From assembly GCF_021568285.1 (NCBI RefSeq), contig NZ_JAKGTQ010000001.1:310001-374000 (forward strand): DNA of 64,000 bases, read 5' to 3'. The DNA comes from Rheinheimera sp. UJ63 (GTDB lineage Bacteria; Pseudomonadota; Gammaproteobacteria; Enterobacterales; Alteromonadaceae). The position numbers were made by a program, and so were the translations under genes. Shown piece by piece: positions 35,206 to 45,995 of the stretch (position 1 is the first letter of the stretch; each line of letters starts with the position of its first letter). A model generated the notes under the pieces. It did not search any database. It was not told the origin of the DNA and saw only the letters and a list, made by a program, of their open reading frames with translations.

Positions 35206-38200
35206 TTAATTAAATTCCAATTCTATTGTTGCCATCTGTCGTAACTGATGCAACAAAGCGTCTGTGGGCGTGACCCACCATGCTGTCCCTAACTGCAGTC
35301 TAACCTGCCCTTCCTCGCGTTGATACCAAAGATGTACTGGCACGGTGCCAGCTTGATACTCGGCTAACGCCCGTTTTAACTTTTCCAGATAATTCTGATC
35401 AATCTGCGTCGATTGTACAGTGATATTCAGAGATTTCAGCGATTTTTCTCGCATCGCGGTAATTTCGCTGACATCGCGGCCGGACATTGTAAGGCCACCG
35501 TTAAAATCATCAAAGCTGACCTGTCCATTAACCAGTAAAATTCGGTCTTTTTGTAGCAATTGCTCGAAAGTTTCCAGCTGTTCTGGGAAAAATCGTACAT
35601 CTAAGCGGGCAGATTTATCATCTAAGGTCACAATAGCCCAGCGCCGACCTTTTTTGTTAATCATAACTCGCACTGACACAACTAAACCTGCGACTTGCAC
35701 GCTTTGATCTTTTTTCGTTGGTTGTAAATCGACTAAGCGACAACTGGTGTAGTGCTTAATTTCATCAAGATAGCGATTTATCGGATGGCCGGTTAAATAT
35801 AACCCCAGCGTCTCCCGCTCGCCTTCTAACCAGACTTCATCAGACCACAGCGGCACCATTCTCAGGCTTTGTGTACCGGGTTCATCTTCGGCGCCACCGA
35901 GTAAACCAAATAAATCATCTTGGCCAACCGCTTGCGCTTTGGCATGTTGCTCGGCGGCTTTCATGGCTTCTTCCAAATTAGCCATTAAAATAGCGCGTTG
36001 CGGCCCAGGATGTTGTTTAGCTCGGGTCGGCCCTAATTGATCCATAGCACCGGCTAAAATTAATTTTTCCATCACGCGTCGATTTAAACGCTTCAGATCT
36101 ACCTTAGCACAAAAATCAAACAAATCACTAAATTCACCGTGTTCACGCCGTGCCTCGATAATGGCTTCAATAGGAGCGGCTCCGACACCTTTGATGGCGC
36201 CAATACCGTAAACAATGTGACCTTGTTCGTTCACGGTAAACTTATGTTGGCCCGCATTAACATCAGGAGGGATCAAGGTCAGCTTCATTCGCTCACATTC
36301 ATCAACCAAGGTCACAATCTTATCGGTGTTATCCATATCGGCTGACATCACCGCCGCCATAAATTCGGCGGGATAATGCGCCTTCATCCATAACGTTTGA
36401 TAAGAGACTAAAGCATAAGCGGCAGAGTGCGACTTGTTAAAACCGTAGCCGGCGAACTTCTCTACTAAATCGAAGATTTTTATCGCCAATTCCGGATCGA
36501 TGCCATTTTTGGCGGCACCTTCTTGGAAGGTATCGCGCTGTTTCGCCATTTCTTCCGGCTTTTTCTTACCCATGGCGCGGCGAAGTAAGTCGGCGCCGCC
36601 CAATGAGTAACCCGACAGCACCTGCGCGATCTGCATGACCTGCTCTTGGTAGAGAATAATGCCGTAAGTCGGTTCCAAAATAACTTTTAACGAATCATGC
36701 TGCCAAGTGGCATCGGGGTATGAAATTTCTTCACGACCACGTTTACGGTCAATAAAGTTATCAACCATGCCCGATTGCAATGGACCAGGGCGGAATAATG
36801 CCACCAAGGCAATCATATCTTCGAAACAGTCAGGTTGCAGGCGTCGGATCAGATCTTTCATCCCACGCGATTCTAGCTGGAATACCGCCGTGGTATCAGC
36901 TCGCATCAGCAGTTGAAAGCTGTAACGGTCATCCAGTGGAATACTATTAATATCGACCAGCGCACGTCCTTCTTTTTGCAAACGGGCGTTGGCCATATTG
37001 ACCGCCCATTGCAAAATAGTCAGGGTACGTAAACCTAAGAAGTCGAACTTCACTAAACCGGCATATTCCACATCGTTTTTATCAAACTGAGTGACCGGAT
37101 TTTGACCGTGTTCATCACAATAAAGCGGTGAAAAATCGGTAATTTTTGTTGGGGCGATAACCACACCGCCCGCGTGCTTTCCGGCGTTACGGGTTACCCC
37201 TTCTAACTGCCTTGCCATATCAATCAGATCGCGAACGTCTTCATCTGAGTCATATAACTCAGGTAAGCGCGGTTCTTCTTTAAACGCTTGCTCCAAGGTC
37301 ATGCCGGGCGTGGGCGGGATCAGTTTCGAAATGCGGTCAACAAACCCATAAGGATGGCCTAAGACCCGACCGACATCGCGGATCACCGCTTTAGCCGCCA
37401 TGGTGCCGAAAGTAATAATTTGTGACACCGCTTCACGGCCGTACATATCGGCAACGTGTTCAATCACCTCATCTCGGCGATCCATACAGAAGTCGACGTC
37501 AAAGTCAGGCATCGATACCCGCTCGGGATTTAAAAAACGCTCGAATAGCAGGTCAAATTCCAGAGGATCAAGATCGGTGATTTTTAATGCATAGGCAACT
37601 AACGAACCCGCCCCTGAGCCCCGGCCAGGGCCCACCGGAATGTCGTTATCTTTGCTCCATTGAATAAACTCCATTACCACCAAAAAGTAACCGGGGAAAC
37701 CCATTTGGTTGATCACGTCTAATTCAATTTGCAACCGTTCATCATAGCCGACACGCTGCGCGGCTCTGACTTGTTCATCTGGAAACAGTTGCAATAAACG
37801 GTGCTCTAAGCCTTCGCGCGATTTCATCACTAAGAAATCGGCGTCTGACATGCCACCGGTGGGAAACGCCGGTAAGAAATATTCGCCTAAACGAATCGTC
37901 ACATTACAGCGTTTAGCAATTTCTACGCTGTTTTCCAAGGCTTCAGGAATATCAGCAAACAGCTGCTGCATCTCAGCTGCGGTGCGTAAGTATTGCTGCT
38001 CTGAGTAGTTTTTCGGACGACGCTTGTCATCCAAGGTGAAACCATCATGGATCGCCACCCGAATTTCGTGGGCAGGGAAATCGCTGGCTTTTAAAAATAC
38101 CACTTCATTAGTGGCGACCACGGGTAAATCTTCTGCTTCGGCTAAGGCAATGGCCTTTTGAATATACCGCTCTTCCTCTGCTCGGCCAGTGCGGCATAAT

Positions 38201-38706
38201 TCAATATAGAACCGCTCAGGGAAATACTGCTGATAAAAACTGACCAGCTGTTGCACACTGCCCGGGTTCTCTTTTAGCAAGGCTTTGCCGAGTAAGCCAT
38301 CTTTGGCACCGGATAACACGATCAGGCCCGCGGCATGTTCAATCAACCAATCATGATCTAACTGCGGTTTGCCATCGATGTGGCCGCGTAAATAGGCTTT
38401 TGAGATCAGGGTAGTCAGATTTTGATAACCCACGTTATCAGCGCATAACAACAACAACCGGTTTAACTCACCGGGAAAGATCGGATGTTGTACCCAGCAA
38501 TCCACACCAATGATCGGTTTAATACCCGCATCGTGCGCCGTACTGTAAAAACGGACCAAACCACACATGTTCATTTGATCGGTTAAGGCTAAGGCTGGCA
38601 TCTGCAAACCTGCCGCCATTTTAACAATAGGTTTGATCTTCGCGACGCCATCGATCATCGAAAAGTCGCTATGCACCCGTAAATGGATAAAGGCCGGATC
38701 GCTCAT
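35206..38706 (-). CDS. dnaE: DNA polymerase III subunit alpha
   Basis: Main replicative polymerase, 1166 residues from the chosen ATG. N-terminal PHP domain ([15 protein letters not shown]), catalytic palm with [19 protein letters not shown], the [16 protein letters not shown] motif, then the finger, OB-fold and tau-binding regions. I chose the ATG at 38706, which overlaps the rnhB stop as ATGA; the frame extends six codons upstream but without better signals. Confidence 0.97.
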   Translation of the reverse strand: MSDPAFIHLRVHSDFSMIDGVAKIKPIVKMAAGLQMPALALTDQMNMCGLVRFYSTAHDAGIKPIIGVDCWVQHPIFPGELNRLLLLCADNVGYQNLTTLISKAYLRGHIDGKPQLDHDWLIEHAAGLIVLSGAKDGLLGKALLKENPGSVQQLVSFYQQYFPERFYIELCRTGRAEEERYIQKAIALAEAEDLPVVATNEVVFLKASDFPAHEIRVAIHDGFTLDDKRRPKNYSEQQYLRTAAEMQQLFADIPEALENSVEIAKRCNVTIRLGEYFLPAFPTGGMSDADFLVMKSREGLEHRLLQLFPDEQVRAAQRVGYDERLQIELDVINQMGFPGYFLVVMEFIQWSKDNDIPVGPGRGSGAGSLVAYALKITDLDPLEFDLLFERFLNPERVSMPDFDVDFCMDRRDEVIEHVADMYGREAVSQIITFGTMAAKAVIRDVGRVLGHPYGFVDRISKLIPPTPGMTLEQAFKEEPRLPELYDSDEDVRDLIDMARQLEGVTRNAGKHAGGVVIAPTKITDFSPLYCDEHGQNPVTQFDKNDVEYAGLVKFDFLGLRTLTILQWAVNMANARLQKEGRALVDINSIPLDDRYSFQLLMRADTTAVFQLESRGMKDLIRRLQPDCFEDMIALVALFRPGPLQSGMVDNFIDRKRGREEISYPDATWQHDSLKVILEPTYGIILYQEQVMQIAQVLSGYSLGGADLLRRAMGKKKPEEMAKQRDTFQEGAAKNGIDPELAIKIFDLVEKFAGYGFNKSHSAAYALVSYQTLWMKAHYPAEFMAAVMSADMDNTDKIVTLVDECERMKLTLIPPDVNAGQHKFTVNEQGHIVYGIGAIKGVGAAPIEAIIEARREHGEFSDLFDFCAKVDLKRLNRRVMEKLILAGAMDQLGPTRAKQHPGPQRAILMANLEEAMKAAEQHAKAQAVGQDDLFGLLGGAEDEPGTQSLRMVPLWSDEVWLEGERETLGLYLTGHPINRYLDEIKHYTSCRLVDLQPTKKDQSVQVAGLVVSVRVMINKKGRRWAIVTLDDKSARLDVRFFPEQLETFEQLLQKDRILLVNGQVSFDDFNGGLTMSGRDVSEITAMREKSLKSLNITVQSTQIDQNYLEKLKRALAEYQAGTVPVHLWYQREEGQVRLQLGTAWWVTPTDALLHQLRQMATIELEFN

Positions 38707-39332
38707 CGCGCTGTAACCTCGCACTGGCCTGTCTGCTGAGCGTGTTGCTCCACTATTAACCGCACAGGTTTAAAGCTGCGCCGATGTTCAGGTAAAATGC
38801 CATATCGTTGAATTGCGGCTAAATGCGCAGCGGTAGGGTAACCTTTATGATCCGCAAAGCCAAATTGCGGATGAGCCTGATGCAGCAGCTGCATTTCAGC
38901 GTCGCGTGCCACTTTGGCTAAAATGGAGGCAGCGCTGATCTCTGGCACCAAACTATCGCCTTTCACTACTGCTGTCGCGGGCATGGCTAACGCAGGGCAA
39001 CGATTACCATCAATTAAGGCCCATTGTGGTGTAATCGCTAAACCGGCCACTGCGCGCTGCATAGCTAACAGGGTGGCATGCAGAATATTAAGCTGATCAA
39101 TTTCTGCGGGCTCAGCTCGGCCTAGCGCCCAACACAGAGCCTTTTCTTTAATTTCTTCGGCTAATAGCAGGCGTTTTTTCTCTGATAGTTTTTTGGAATC
39201 GTTTAACCCCTTAATCGGTTTAGCGGGATCTAAAATCACCGCAGCGGTAACAACCGCACCAATTAAAGGGCCACGGCCCACTTCATCTACACCGGCAATC
39301 CATTCTACCTCTGGCCGAGAATACTCAAACAT
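38703..39332 (-). CDS. rnhB: Ribonuclease HII
   Basis: Removes ribonucleotides from DNA and RNA-DNA hybrids. 209 residues with the active-site motif [19 protein letters not shown] near the N-terminus and the later acidic ligands ([20 protein letters not shown]). It overlaps lpxB by eight bases upstream and dnaE by ATGA downstream, so it is translationally coupled on both sides. Confidence 0.97.
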   Translation of the reverse strand: MFEYSRPEVEWIAGVDEVGRGPLIGAVVTAAVILDPAKPIKGLNDSKKLSEKKRLLLAEEIKEKALCWALGRAEPAEIDQLNILHATLLAMQRAVAGLAITPQWALIDGNRCPALAMPATAVVKGDSLVPEISAASILAKVARDAEMQLLHQAHPQFGFADHKGYPTAAHLAAIQRYGILPEHRRSFKPVRLIVEQHAQQTGQCEVTAR

Positions 39333-40488
39333 CTGCCATTACCTCACTGATTGCGGCTGCCGCCACTTGACTCGCCTGCTGCTTTAATTGTTGATGGATC
39401 GCTAAATACGCTTGCTGTAGTTCAATAGACGGCTCGGCTAGCAACGGCTGCATAGCACTCACCAAGGCCGTTACGTTAAGATCATCTTGCAGTAACTCGG
39501 TGACTAAGCCTTTACCCGCTAATAAATTAGGTAAGCTAACATATTGCAACTTAACCAAACGCTTGGCGATTTGAAAGGTGAGCCAATTAGTCCGATACCC
39601 TACCACCATGGCACATTTGGCTAATAAGGCTTCTAAAGTGGCGGTGCCCGAAGCAATAAAGGTAGCATCAGCAGCGAGTAAGACTTGGCGTGCTTGGCCG
39701 ATATATTCAGTTACCACTAAGTCGGCAGCATGCTCCGCTTTTAATTGTCGCCATAAAGTGGCTTTGGCGGTAGTCACCATATTAGTAATTAATTGTATTT
39801 CTGGGCGTTGCTGCTGTAACTCAGCCGCCGCTTTGAGAAAATCAGCAGTTAATAAGTTAATTTCGTTGGAACGACTGCCCGGCATAATCGCCAATACTGG
39901 GCGCGACGGATCTAAACCTAATGCCTGCTTAGCCGCCGCTTTGTCCACTTGCAACGGCATCGAGTCGGCTAAGGTATGCCCGACAAAGGTACAGGGTACT
40001 TGATACTTATCATAAAACGCTTTTTCAAACGGCAGTAATGCCAGCACCATGTTGGTTGCTTTGGCAATTTTAAAAATACGTTTATGCCGCCAGGCCCAAA
40101 CTGACGGACTAACATAATGCACGGTTTTTACGCCCTGTTGTTTTAATGCCAATTCTACTGGCAAATTAAAATCAGGGGCATCAATACCAATAAACACCGC
40201 CGGCTTATCTTGTAAAATGGCGCTGACAATTTGCCGCTTTACTTGTAATAAACGCGGTAAACGGCCTAACACTTCGACCAAGCCCATCACCGCTAACTCT
40301 TCCATATCAAATAAAGCTTGAAAGCCCTCAGCTTGCATGCGTGGACCGCCTATGCCGAAAAACTCGGCGTGGGGATAGCGCTGTCTTAAGGCAACAATCA
40401 GATCTGCGCCAAGGATATCGCCAGAGTGCTCGCCAACAATTAAGGCAAATTTAATAACGGGGGTAACGGGTAAGTCATGTTCAGCCAT
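39325..40488 (-). CDS. lpxB: Lipid A disaccharide synthase
   Basis: Joins UDP-diacylglucosamine and lipid X into the lipid A disaccharide at the inner membrane. 387 residues; GT19 family features [16 protein letters not shown] at the N-terminus and MPGSRSNEI near the middle. In this cluster lpxA precedes it, but a terminator at 40588-40624 lies between them, so lpxB-rnhB-dnaE-accA may be partly independently transcribed. Confidence 0.97.
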   Translation of the reverse strand: MAEHDLPVTPVIKFALIVGEHSGDILGADLIVALRQRYPHAEFFGIGGPRMQAEGFQALFDMEELAVMGLVEVLGRLPRLLQVKRQIVSAILQDKPAVFIGIDAPDFNLPVELALKQQGVKTVHYVSPSVWAWRHKRIFKIAKATNMVLALLPFEKAFYDKYQVPCTFVGHTLADSMPLQVDKAAAKQALGLDPSRPVLAIMPGSRSNEINLLTADFLKAAAELQQQRPEIQLITNMVTTAKATLWRQLKAEHAADLVVTEYIGQARQVLLAADATFIASGTATLEALLAKCAMVVGYRTNWLTFQIAKRLVKLQYVSLPNLLAGKGLVTELLQDDLNVTALVSAMQPLLAEPSIELQQAYLAIHQQLKQQASQVAAAAISEVMADV

Positions 40489-40587
40489 ATCCGGGCAAGT
40501 GCTTCCTGTAAGTGTCTATCGATCATGCGATGCGCTATAACGGCTATCTTAACCGCTAATCCGCTTCAGTAAAACGCAGTAATAACA

Positions 40588-40624
40588 AAAACGCTCTGCC
40601 CCTTACAAGCAGGCAGAGCGTTTT
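40588..40624 (-). terminator. Intrinsic terminator between lpxA and lpxB
   Basis: A 13-bp perfect stem, AAAACGCTCTGCC (40588-40600) with GGCAGAGCGTTTT (40612-40624), followed on the minus strand by T residues. It lies 32 bases after the lpxA stop and 100 bases before lpxB. Confidence 0.88.
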
Positions 40625-40655
40625 ATTCGCAGCACAGCACGGTTAAATGCTCAGG

Positions 40656-41426
40656 CTAGCGAGCAATACCACGGCTGGCGTCTGCAATGAAATCCGTAAA
40701 TAATTTCACTTCAGGCATACTAGCTGATTTTTCAGCTAAGGCTTCTAGGGCTTGTGGCACGGTTAGGCCTTTGCGGTACACTTCTTTATAAGCGCGGCGA
40801 ATTTCTAACAACGCTTCGCTGCTAAAGCCACGACGTTTTAGGCCTTCGGTATTGATACCGGCAGGCACACAAGGGGCACCATGCACCATTAAATAAGGAG
40901 GGACATCTTTTAATACAATAGAGCCACCACCGCAAAAACTATGTGCGCCAATTTTGACAAATTGATGTACGCCTGTCATGCCGCCTAAAATGGCCCAATC
41001 ACCAACATGCACATGCCCCGCTGCCTGAGCACCACTGGCGAAGATGATATTGTTCCCAATCACGCAGTCATGCGCGATATGCGTGGTGTTCATAAATAAA
41101 TTATGATCGCCGATAATGGTTTTACCTTGATCTTGCACCGTACCACGGTGCACTGAGCAGCCTTCACGGAACACATTGTAATCACCAATAATCAGCTCTG
41201 TCGGTTCACCTTTGTACTTTTTATCCTGACAAGCTTCACCAATACTGGCGAATTGGAAAAAGTGGTTACCTTTACCGATGTTAGCAGGGCCTTTGATCGC
41301 AACGTGCGTTTCTAACACACAGTCGTCGCCTAACACCACATCGTGACCGACGTAGCAAAAGGCCCCTATTTTTACATTTTGTCCAAGCTTAGCGCTGGCT
41401 TCAATTACTGCGGTAGGATGAATCAC
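40656..41426 (-). CDS. lpxA: UDP-N-acetylglucosamine acyltransferase
   Basis: First lipid A enzyme, a trimeric left-handed beta-helix with hexapeptide repeats; 256 residues. Catalytic His region NLFMNTTHIAHDCVIG and the C-terminal helical domain (GLKRRGFSSEALLEIRRAYK) are seen. A longer frame opens inside fabZ, but family alignment and an AGAGAG eight bases upstream favour the GTG at 41426 (VIHPTAVIEASAKLG), just one base after the fabZ stop. Confidence 0.96.
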   Translation of the reverse strand: MIHPTAVIEASAKLGQNVKIGAFCYVGHDVVLGDDCVLETHVAIKGPANIGKGNHFFQFASIGEACQDKKYKGEPTELIIGDYNVFREGCSVHRGTVQDQGKTIIGDHNLFMNTTHIAHDCVIGNNIIFASGAQAAGHVHVGDWAILGGMTGVHQFVKIGAHSFCGGGSIVLKDVPPYLMVHGAPCVPAGINTEGLKRRGFSSEALLEIRRAYKEVYRKGLTVPQALEALAEKSASMPEVKLFTDFIADASRGIAR

Positions 41427-41427
41427 G

Positions 41428-41880
41428 TTACATCTCTCTTCTGGCACACATGAGTTCAGCGCTGCATACGACTTGACCGTCGACTTTTGCTTCGCCATAA
41501 AACTTCCAAATGTTGCGACGTTCCTTTAAAAATTTCACTTCTAAAATTAAGGTATCACCGGGCACGACCGGTTTTTTAAAACGGGCTTCGTCAATGGCAG
41601 CAAACAAATACAATTCATTTTCTGAACGTTCTGTTGCCGTTTTAAAACCTAAAATCCCGGTAGCTTGCGCCATGGCTTCTAAAATCAGTACACCTGGGAA
41701 GATTGGCATGCCGGGGAAATGCCCGGTAAAAATAGGCTCATTGATGGTGACATTTTTCAACGCAGTCAATGACACGCCCGGTGTGTAATCCAACACCTTA
41801 TCAATTAATAAAAATGGATAGCGATGTGGCAACAAGGCCATGATTTCCTGAACATCCAGGCTATTAAGTGAGTTAGCCAA
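41428..41880 (-). CDS. fabZ: 3-hydroxyacyl-[ACP] dehydratase FabZ
   Basis: Dehydration step of fatty-acid elongation. 150 residues, hot-dog fold, with [16 protein letters not shown] containing the catalytic His and [17 protein letters not shown] with the catalytic Glu. Two bases after lpxD and one base before lpxA, the conserved lpxD-fabZ-lpxA order. Confidence 0.97.
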   Translation of the reverse strand: MANSLNSLDVQEIMALLPHRYPFLLIDKVLDYTPGVSLTALKNVTINEPIFTGHFPGMPIFPGVLILEAMAQATGILGFKTATERSENELYLFAAIDEARFKKPVVPGDTLILEVKFLKERRNIWKFYGEAKVDGQVVCSAELMCARREM

Positions 41881-41882
41881 AA

Positions 41883-42938
41883 TTAATCCTCTAAGGCGCT
41901 ATCAGCAGAACCGTCTGCTGCTGCCAATTGTTTTTCCAATAATTTTACGCGCTGATACAGCTGATCAATTTGCCGTAATTTCGCCGTCGTTTTTCGCCAT
42001 TCGGCATTCGTTGTTGCTGGCAAACCTGAAGTATAGACGCCTTTTTCAGAAATGGATTTCATTACCATCGCCATTCCTGAAATATGCACACCATCACAGA
42101 TAGCAATATGACCATTAATGGCAGCTGCGCCACCAATAATACAGTAACGACCAATAGTCGTGCTGCCGGCAACAGTTGTTGCGCCGGCAATGGCCGTATG
42201 ATCGCCTATGACGACGTTGTGGGCAATTTGAGAAAGGTTATCAAGAATAACATTATTACCAATCACCGTATCGTCGATAGCACCACGATCAATACAGATA
42301 TTCGCACCGATTTCGCAATCATCACCAATACGCACACCGCCGGTTTGTGGGATCTTCAGCCAACGGCCACGCTCATTGGCAAAGCCAAAGCCATCTGCAC
42401 CAATAACCGCACCACTTTGGATAACGCAGCGCGCACCAATTTTTACGCCATGATAAACGGTAACATTGGCCCACAGGCGGGTATTTTCGGCAATTTCAGT
42501 GCCTTCGCCGATAAAGCAGCCGGCACCAATTTGCACCCCTGCCGCAATTTTTGCGTTTGCCGAAATCACGGCATTAGCACCGATGTGTGCATCGGCTGCA
42601 ATCGTAGCAGTGGCATCGATAACGGCACTTGGCGCAATACCCGGTTTTGCTGTGTCAGGTGTGGTATCAAATAATTGTGCGGCTTTGGCAAAAGCAACAT
42701 AAGGATCGGCCACCACTAAGCTGTTTACTCCGGGGGCAACGAAAGGTAAATCTGCAGCTTTAATCAGCACCGCACTGGCCTGAGTATCGGCTAAATATGA
42801 ACGGAACTTGCTGTTAGATAAAAAGCTCAATTGGCCAGGGCCGGCTTTTTCTAGAGAGGCAACAGCAGAAACGCCGCAAGCGGCGTCTCCGTTAAGTTCT
42901 GCATTAAGCTTTTCAGCTAAAACAGATAGTAGCATCAC
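41883..42938 (-). CDS. lpxD: UDP-3-O-acylglucosamine N-acyltransferase
   Basis: Third lipid A step, cytoplasmic. 351 residues: N-terminal uridine-binding domain ([20 protein letters not shown]), a long hexapeptide beta-helix, catalytic His in [20 protein letters not shown], and a C-terminal helix ([18 protein letters not shown]). Starts four bases after the skp stop. Two ATG codons stand in tandem at the start. Confidence 0.97.
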   Translation of the reverse strand: MMLLSVLAEKLNAELNGDAACGVSAVASLEKAGPGQLSFLSNSKFRSYLADTQASAVLIKAADLPFVAPGVNSLVVADPYVAFAKAAQLFDTTPDTAKPGIAPSAVIDATATIAADAHIGANAVISANAKIAAGVQIGAGCFIGEGTEIAENTRLWANVTVYHGVKIGARCVIQSGAVIGADGFGFANERGRWLKIPQTGGVRIGDDCEIGANICIDRGAIDDTVIGNNVILDNLSQIAHNVVIGDHTAIAGATTVAGSTTIGRYCIIGGAAAINGHIAICDGVHISGMAMVMKSISEKGVYTSGLPATTNAEWRKTTAKLRQIDQLYQRVKLLEKQLAAADGSADSALED

Positions 42939-42942
42939 AGTA

Positions 42943-43461
42943 TTATTTCGCCTTGCCGACCTGTTGAATCACTTTTTCAGAGATATCAAATTCTGGTTTA
43001 GCATAAACTGCTGAAGTTGCATTTAACACTACATCAAAATTTTCACGAGCCGCAACCACATCAATAGCGGCTTTAATCAGACCAAGAATACGGTTACGCT
43101 CTTCTGTTTGACGCTGACGAATTTGCTCATCCAGAGGGCGTGCCAGTGTTTCATACTGTTGACGCTGATTATTAACTGTCTCTGTTAAATCTTTTTGTTG
43201 CTTTTCGCTCATGGTAGGACCATCGCGACGCAATTTCTCAATATTGAAATTGATATCGGTTTCTAACTTGTTCACTTCAGCAATTTTAGCGGCGAACTCG
43301 TTTTTGATCGTCTCTTGCACTTGCGCGGCTTGCGGAATACTCGCTGCAACAGCGGCTACATCAACAAAACCAATTTTTACTTCTTTAGCTTGTGCATTAC
43401 CGGTATAAAGCATCGCCACTACAACAAATACTGCAGATTTAAAAAGATTTGAATTAAACAT
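42943..43461 (-). CDS. skp: Periplasmic chaperone Skp/OmpH
   Basis: Holds unfolded outer-membrane proteins in the periplasm. 172 residues from the chosen ATG: signal peptide ending GNAQA, then IGFVDVAAVAASIPQ and a long coiled-coil arm (about 45-125). An ATG 15 bases upstream opens the frame too, but AGGAAATAAG directly before the ATG at 43461 lies within that extension and supports the shorter form. Between bamA and lpxD as in most gammaproteobacteria. Confidence 0.95.
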   Translation of the reverse strand: MFNSNLFKSAVFVVVAMLYTGNAQAKEVKIGFVDVAAVAASIPQAAQVQETIKNEFAAKIAEVNKLETDINFNIEKLRRDGPTMSEKQQKDLTETVNNQRQQYETLARPLDEQIRQRQTEERNRILGLIKAAIDVVAARENFDVVLNATSAVYAKPEFDISEKVIQQVGKAK

Positions 43462-43479
43462 CTTATTTCCTATCATGTT

Positions 43480-45969
43480 CTAGAAAGTTGTACCAATATT
43501 GAAACTAAAGTTTTCTTGTAAATCACCGTCGTATTTCTTAATGATTTTCGCCAAACTAAAGGTCAAAGGCCCCATAGGTGAAATCCATTGTACCGATATA
43601 CCTGCTGTTGCTCTTATCAAGCTAGGATCAGAATAATCGATGAGTGCAGGATCACGATCACTCGCGATGAACTGTACCAAATTGGCATAACGATTAATAT
43701 CAAATTCTGTGTCCCAGACGTTACCTGCATCAACAAAAATACTGGTTCGCACTGAATTACGATTTTCATCTTTTAAAAATGGCGTGGGGGTAATTAATTC
43801 CAGCGTCAACATCGCCATCGCATTACCACCAATCGAGCGTTGCGACACCTGGTAGGAGTCGTTACTGACATCACCAGGGAAGGCAATACTACCGCCTATA
43901 GGATCAGGTACACCCGGTACTGAACTGGTAGAACGGAAGATAGCATGAGGACCGATAATACGGTTTTCAAAACCCCGTAAGTTAGTACCACCACCGTAGA
44001 AGTTTTCGGTAAAGGGTAAGGTGTAATCGTAACCATCTTTATCACCGTAACCATTACCATAACCTAATTCGAACTTGGCACGGAATGACCACTGATGATC
44101 ATTACTCAGTGGCACATACTGCTGCGCTTCAAAGTTAGTTTTAAAGTACTGCAAGTCAGAGTTCGGCGTAGTGGCGCGCAATGATAAGTTCATCATCCGA
44201 CCTGCGGTAGGGAATAAACCCCGGTTTAACGTACTGTGCATCCACGACGTACTTAATTCAAAGTTAGTGAAATCATAACCACCGTCTGGATTAGACGCAT
44301 CTAACAATACCGCACGGAAATGACGTAACTGGTCATATTCGTTAATCTGGTTGATTTTGTTAACTGAAACACTGGCACCGAAGTTTAAGCGGTTACGCTC
44401 GTTAATCGGATAACCGACGTTAGCGCCGACGCCATAACTTCTACGGTTGTAGGCTTCAAGGTTAGATGAAGTACCGCTGTAGTCGAGGTCTGAATAAAAT
44501 ACCTGACCGCCCAAGCTGATGCCATCCAAGGTATAGTAAGGATCGGTATAGCTAAGCGTCACGCTCTTTTGGTACTTGTTGGTATTAAGATTAATACCGG
44601 CTGAGTTACCCGAGCCTAAAAAGTTGTTTTGTTCCACACCAATCTGGAACGACAAACCTTGGAAGCTACCATAAGACACACCCGCATTAAAACTGCCTGA
44701 TGGTTGCTCTTTGATAGTAAAACCAATATCCACTAAATCATCAACACCTGGCACCGGTGAGGTGGCAAAGTCGACTTTTTCAATGTACATCAGACGTTGT
44801 AAACGCTCTTTTGACAACTCTAACGAGTCGTTAGATAACCAAGCGCCTTCCATCTGCCGTAATTCGCGGCGAATAACTTCGTCTTTGGTGCTGGCATTGC
44901 CTTTAATATCAATACGACGCACGTAAACGCGTTTACCTGGATCGACACTGATGGTTAACGCCACTTCTTTTTTGTCATCATCAATGGTCGGAATCGTGCG
45001 GACTTTCGAGTTAGCATAGCCAAAACGCGCTAAGAAGCGGGCAATGCTTTCTTCGGTGAAGGTAACTAAAGCGCCGTTATACAGCTGGCCTTTTTGCAAA
45101 GGTAAAATAGCGTTGATGACCTCGTCTTGCCCAATCAAATCACCAACGAAATTAATTTCGCTAATGTTGTATTGCTCGCCTTCTGTCACGTTCATGGTGA
45201 CATAAACAGCGGTTTTATCTGGGCTAACTGCCACCTGCGAAGAGTCGATATTAAAGCGCAGGTAGCCGCGGTCAAGGTAGTAACTGTTGATCTTTTCAAA
45301 GTCACCTTGCAGCGTTTGCTTTTGATAGCGGTCCGAAGTCCAAAAACGCCACCAAGGCATATCTTGTTTTGATTCAACAACGCTAAGCAATTCTTCATTC
45401 GGGAAGATTTGGTTACCGACGATGTTGATTTGACGCACGGAAGCGGCATCGCCCTCTTCAAAGGCAAACTCAAGATTGACGCGGTTACGCGGCAGGTAGG
45501 TGACTTTGACTTCAACCTTAGCCTGATATTTACCCACACCGTGGTAAAACTCAGTTAAGCCGTTTTCAATATTTTTGAGGATCGTTTTATCAAGCGGTTC
45601 TCCCACTTGGATCCGATTACCAGCAAGACTTTCGTTTAGCTGCTCTTCTTTAATATCTTTGTTGCCTTTGAACTCGATATTATTGATGGTTGGACGCTCG
45701 CGCAGCCGATAAATAACGGTGTTACCATCACGGTATACCCGAATATCATCGAAGTGACCGGCGCTATATAGCGTGCGAATACTGCGCGACAAAGCAAAGT
45801 CTGTCACGGTATCACCAATGTTGAAAGGCAGGTTATTAAGTGCCGCACCCAGTGCAACACGTTGCAGGCCTTCGACCTGGATATCCTGTACGGTAAAAGA
45901 TTCTTCAGCAAGCACCGAGTTGCTGCCTGTAGCAAGCAAGATCGCAGCTACTAATCGTTTAATTGTCAT
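43480..45969 (-). CDS. bamA: Outer-membrane protein assembly factor BamA
   Basis: Central barrel of the BAM complex that inserts proteins such as the TonB receptors of this window. 829 residues: signal peptide ending at VLAEE, five POTRA repeats (about 22-420), and a 16-strand barrel ending SFNIGTTF. The family motif LRGFENRIIGP in the barrel is present. Expected sigma-E control in relatives; no promoter was identified here. Confidence 0.97.
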   Translation of the reverse strand: MTIKRLVAAILLATGSNSVLAEESFTVQDIQVEGLQRVALGAALNNLPFNIGDTVTDFALSRSIRTLYSAGHFDDIRVYRDGNTVIYRLRERPTINNIEFKGNKDIKEEQLNESLAGNRIQVGEPLDKTILKNIENGLTEFYHGVGKYQAKVEVKVTYLPRNRVNLEFAFEEGDAASVRQINIVGNQIFPNEELLSVVESKQDMPWWRFWTSDRYQKQTLQGDFEKINSYYLDRGYLRFNIDSSQVAVSPDKTAVYVTMNVTEGEQYNISEINFVGDLIGQDEVINAILPLQKGQLYNGALVTFTEESIARFLARFGYANSKVRTIPTIDDDKKEVALTISVDPGKRVYVRRIDIKGNASTKDEVIRRELRQMEGAWLSNDSLELSKERLQRLMYIEKVDFATSPVPGVDDLVDIGFTIKEQPSGSFNAGVSYGSFQGLSFQIGVEQNNFLGSGNSAGINLNTNKYQKSVTLSYTDPYYTLDGISLGGQVFYSDLDYSGTSSNLEAYNRRSYGVGANVGYPINERNRLNFGASVSVNKINQINEYDQLRHFRAVLLDASNPDGGYDFTNFELSTSWMHSTLNRGLFPTAGRMMNLSLRATTPNSDLQYFKTNFEAQQYVPLSNDHQWSFRAKFELGYGNGYGDKDGYDYTLPFTENFYGGGTNLRGFENRIIGPHAIFRSTSSVPGVPDPIGGSIAFPGDVSNDSYQVSQRSIGGNAMAMLTLELITPTPFLKDENRNSVRTSIFVDAGNVWDTEFDINRYANLVQFIASDRDPALIDYSDPSLIRATAGISVQWISPMGPLTFSLAKIIKKYDGDLQENFSFNIGTTF

Positions 45970-45995
45970 TATTTGAACTACTTATGATTAGTTTA

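Noticed and set aside
41427..41498. Longer lpxA start overlapping the end of fabZ
   Set aside because: The added 24 residues have no counterpart in LpxA proteins; the GTG at 41426 fits the family N-terminus and has an upstream AGAGAG.
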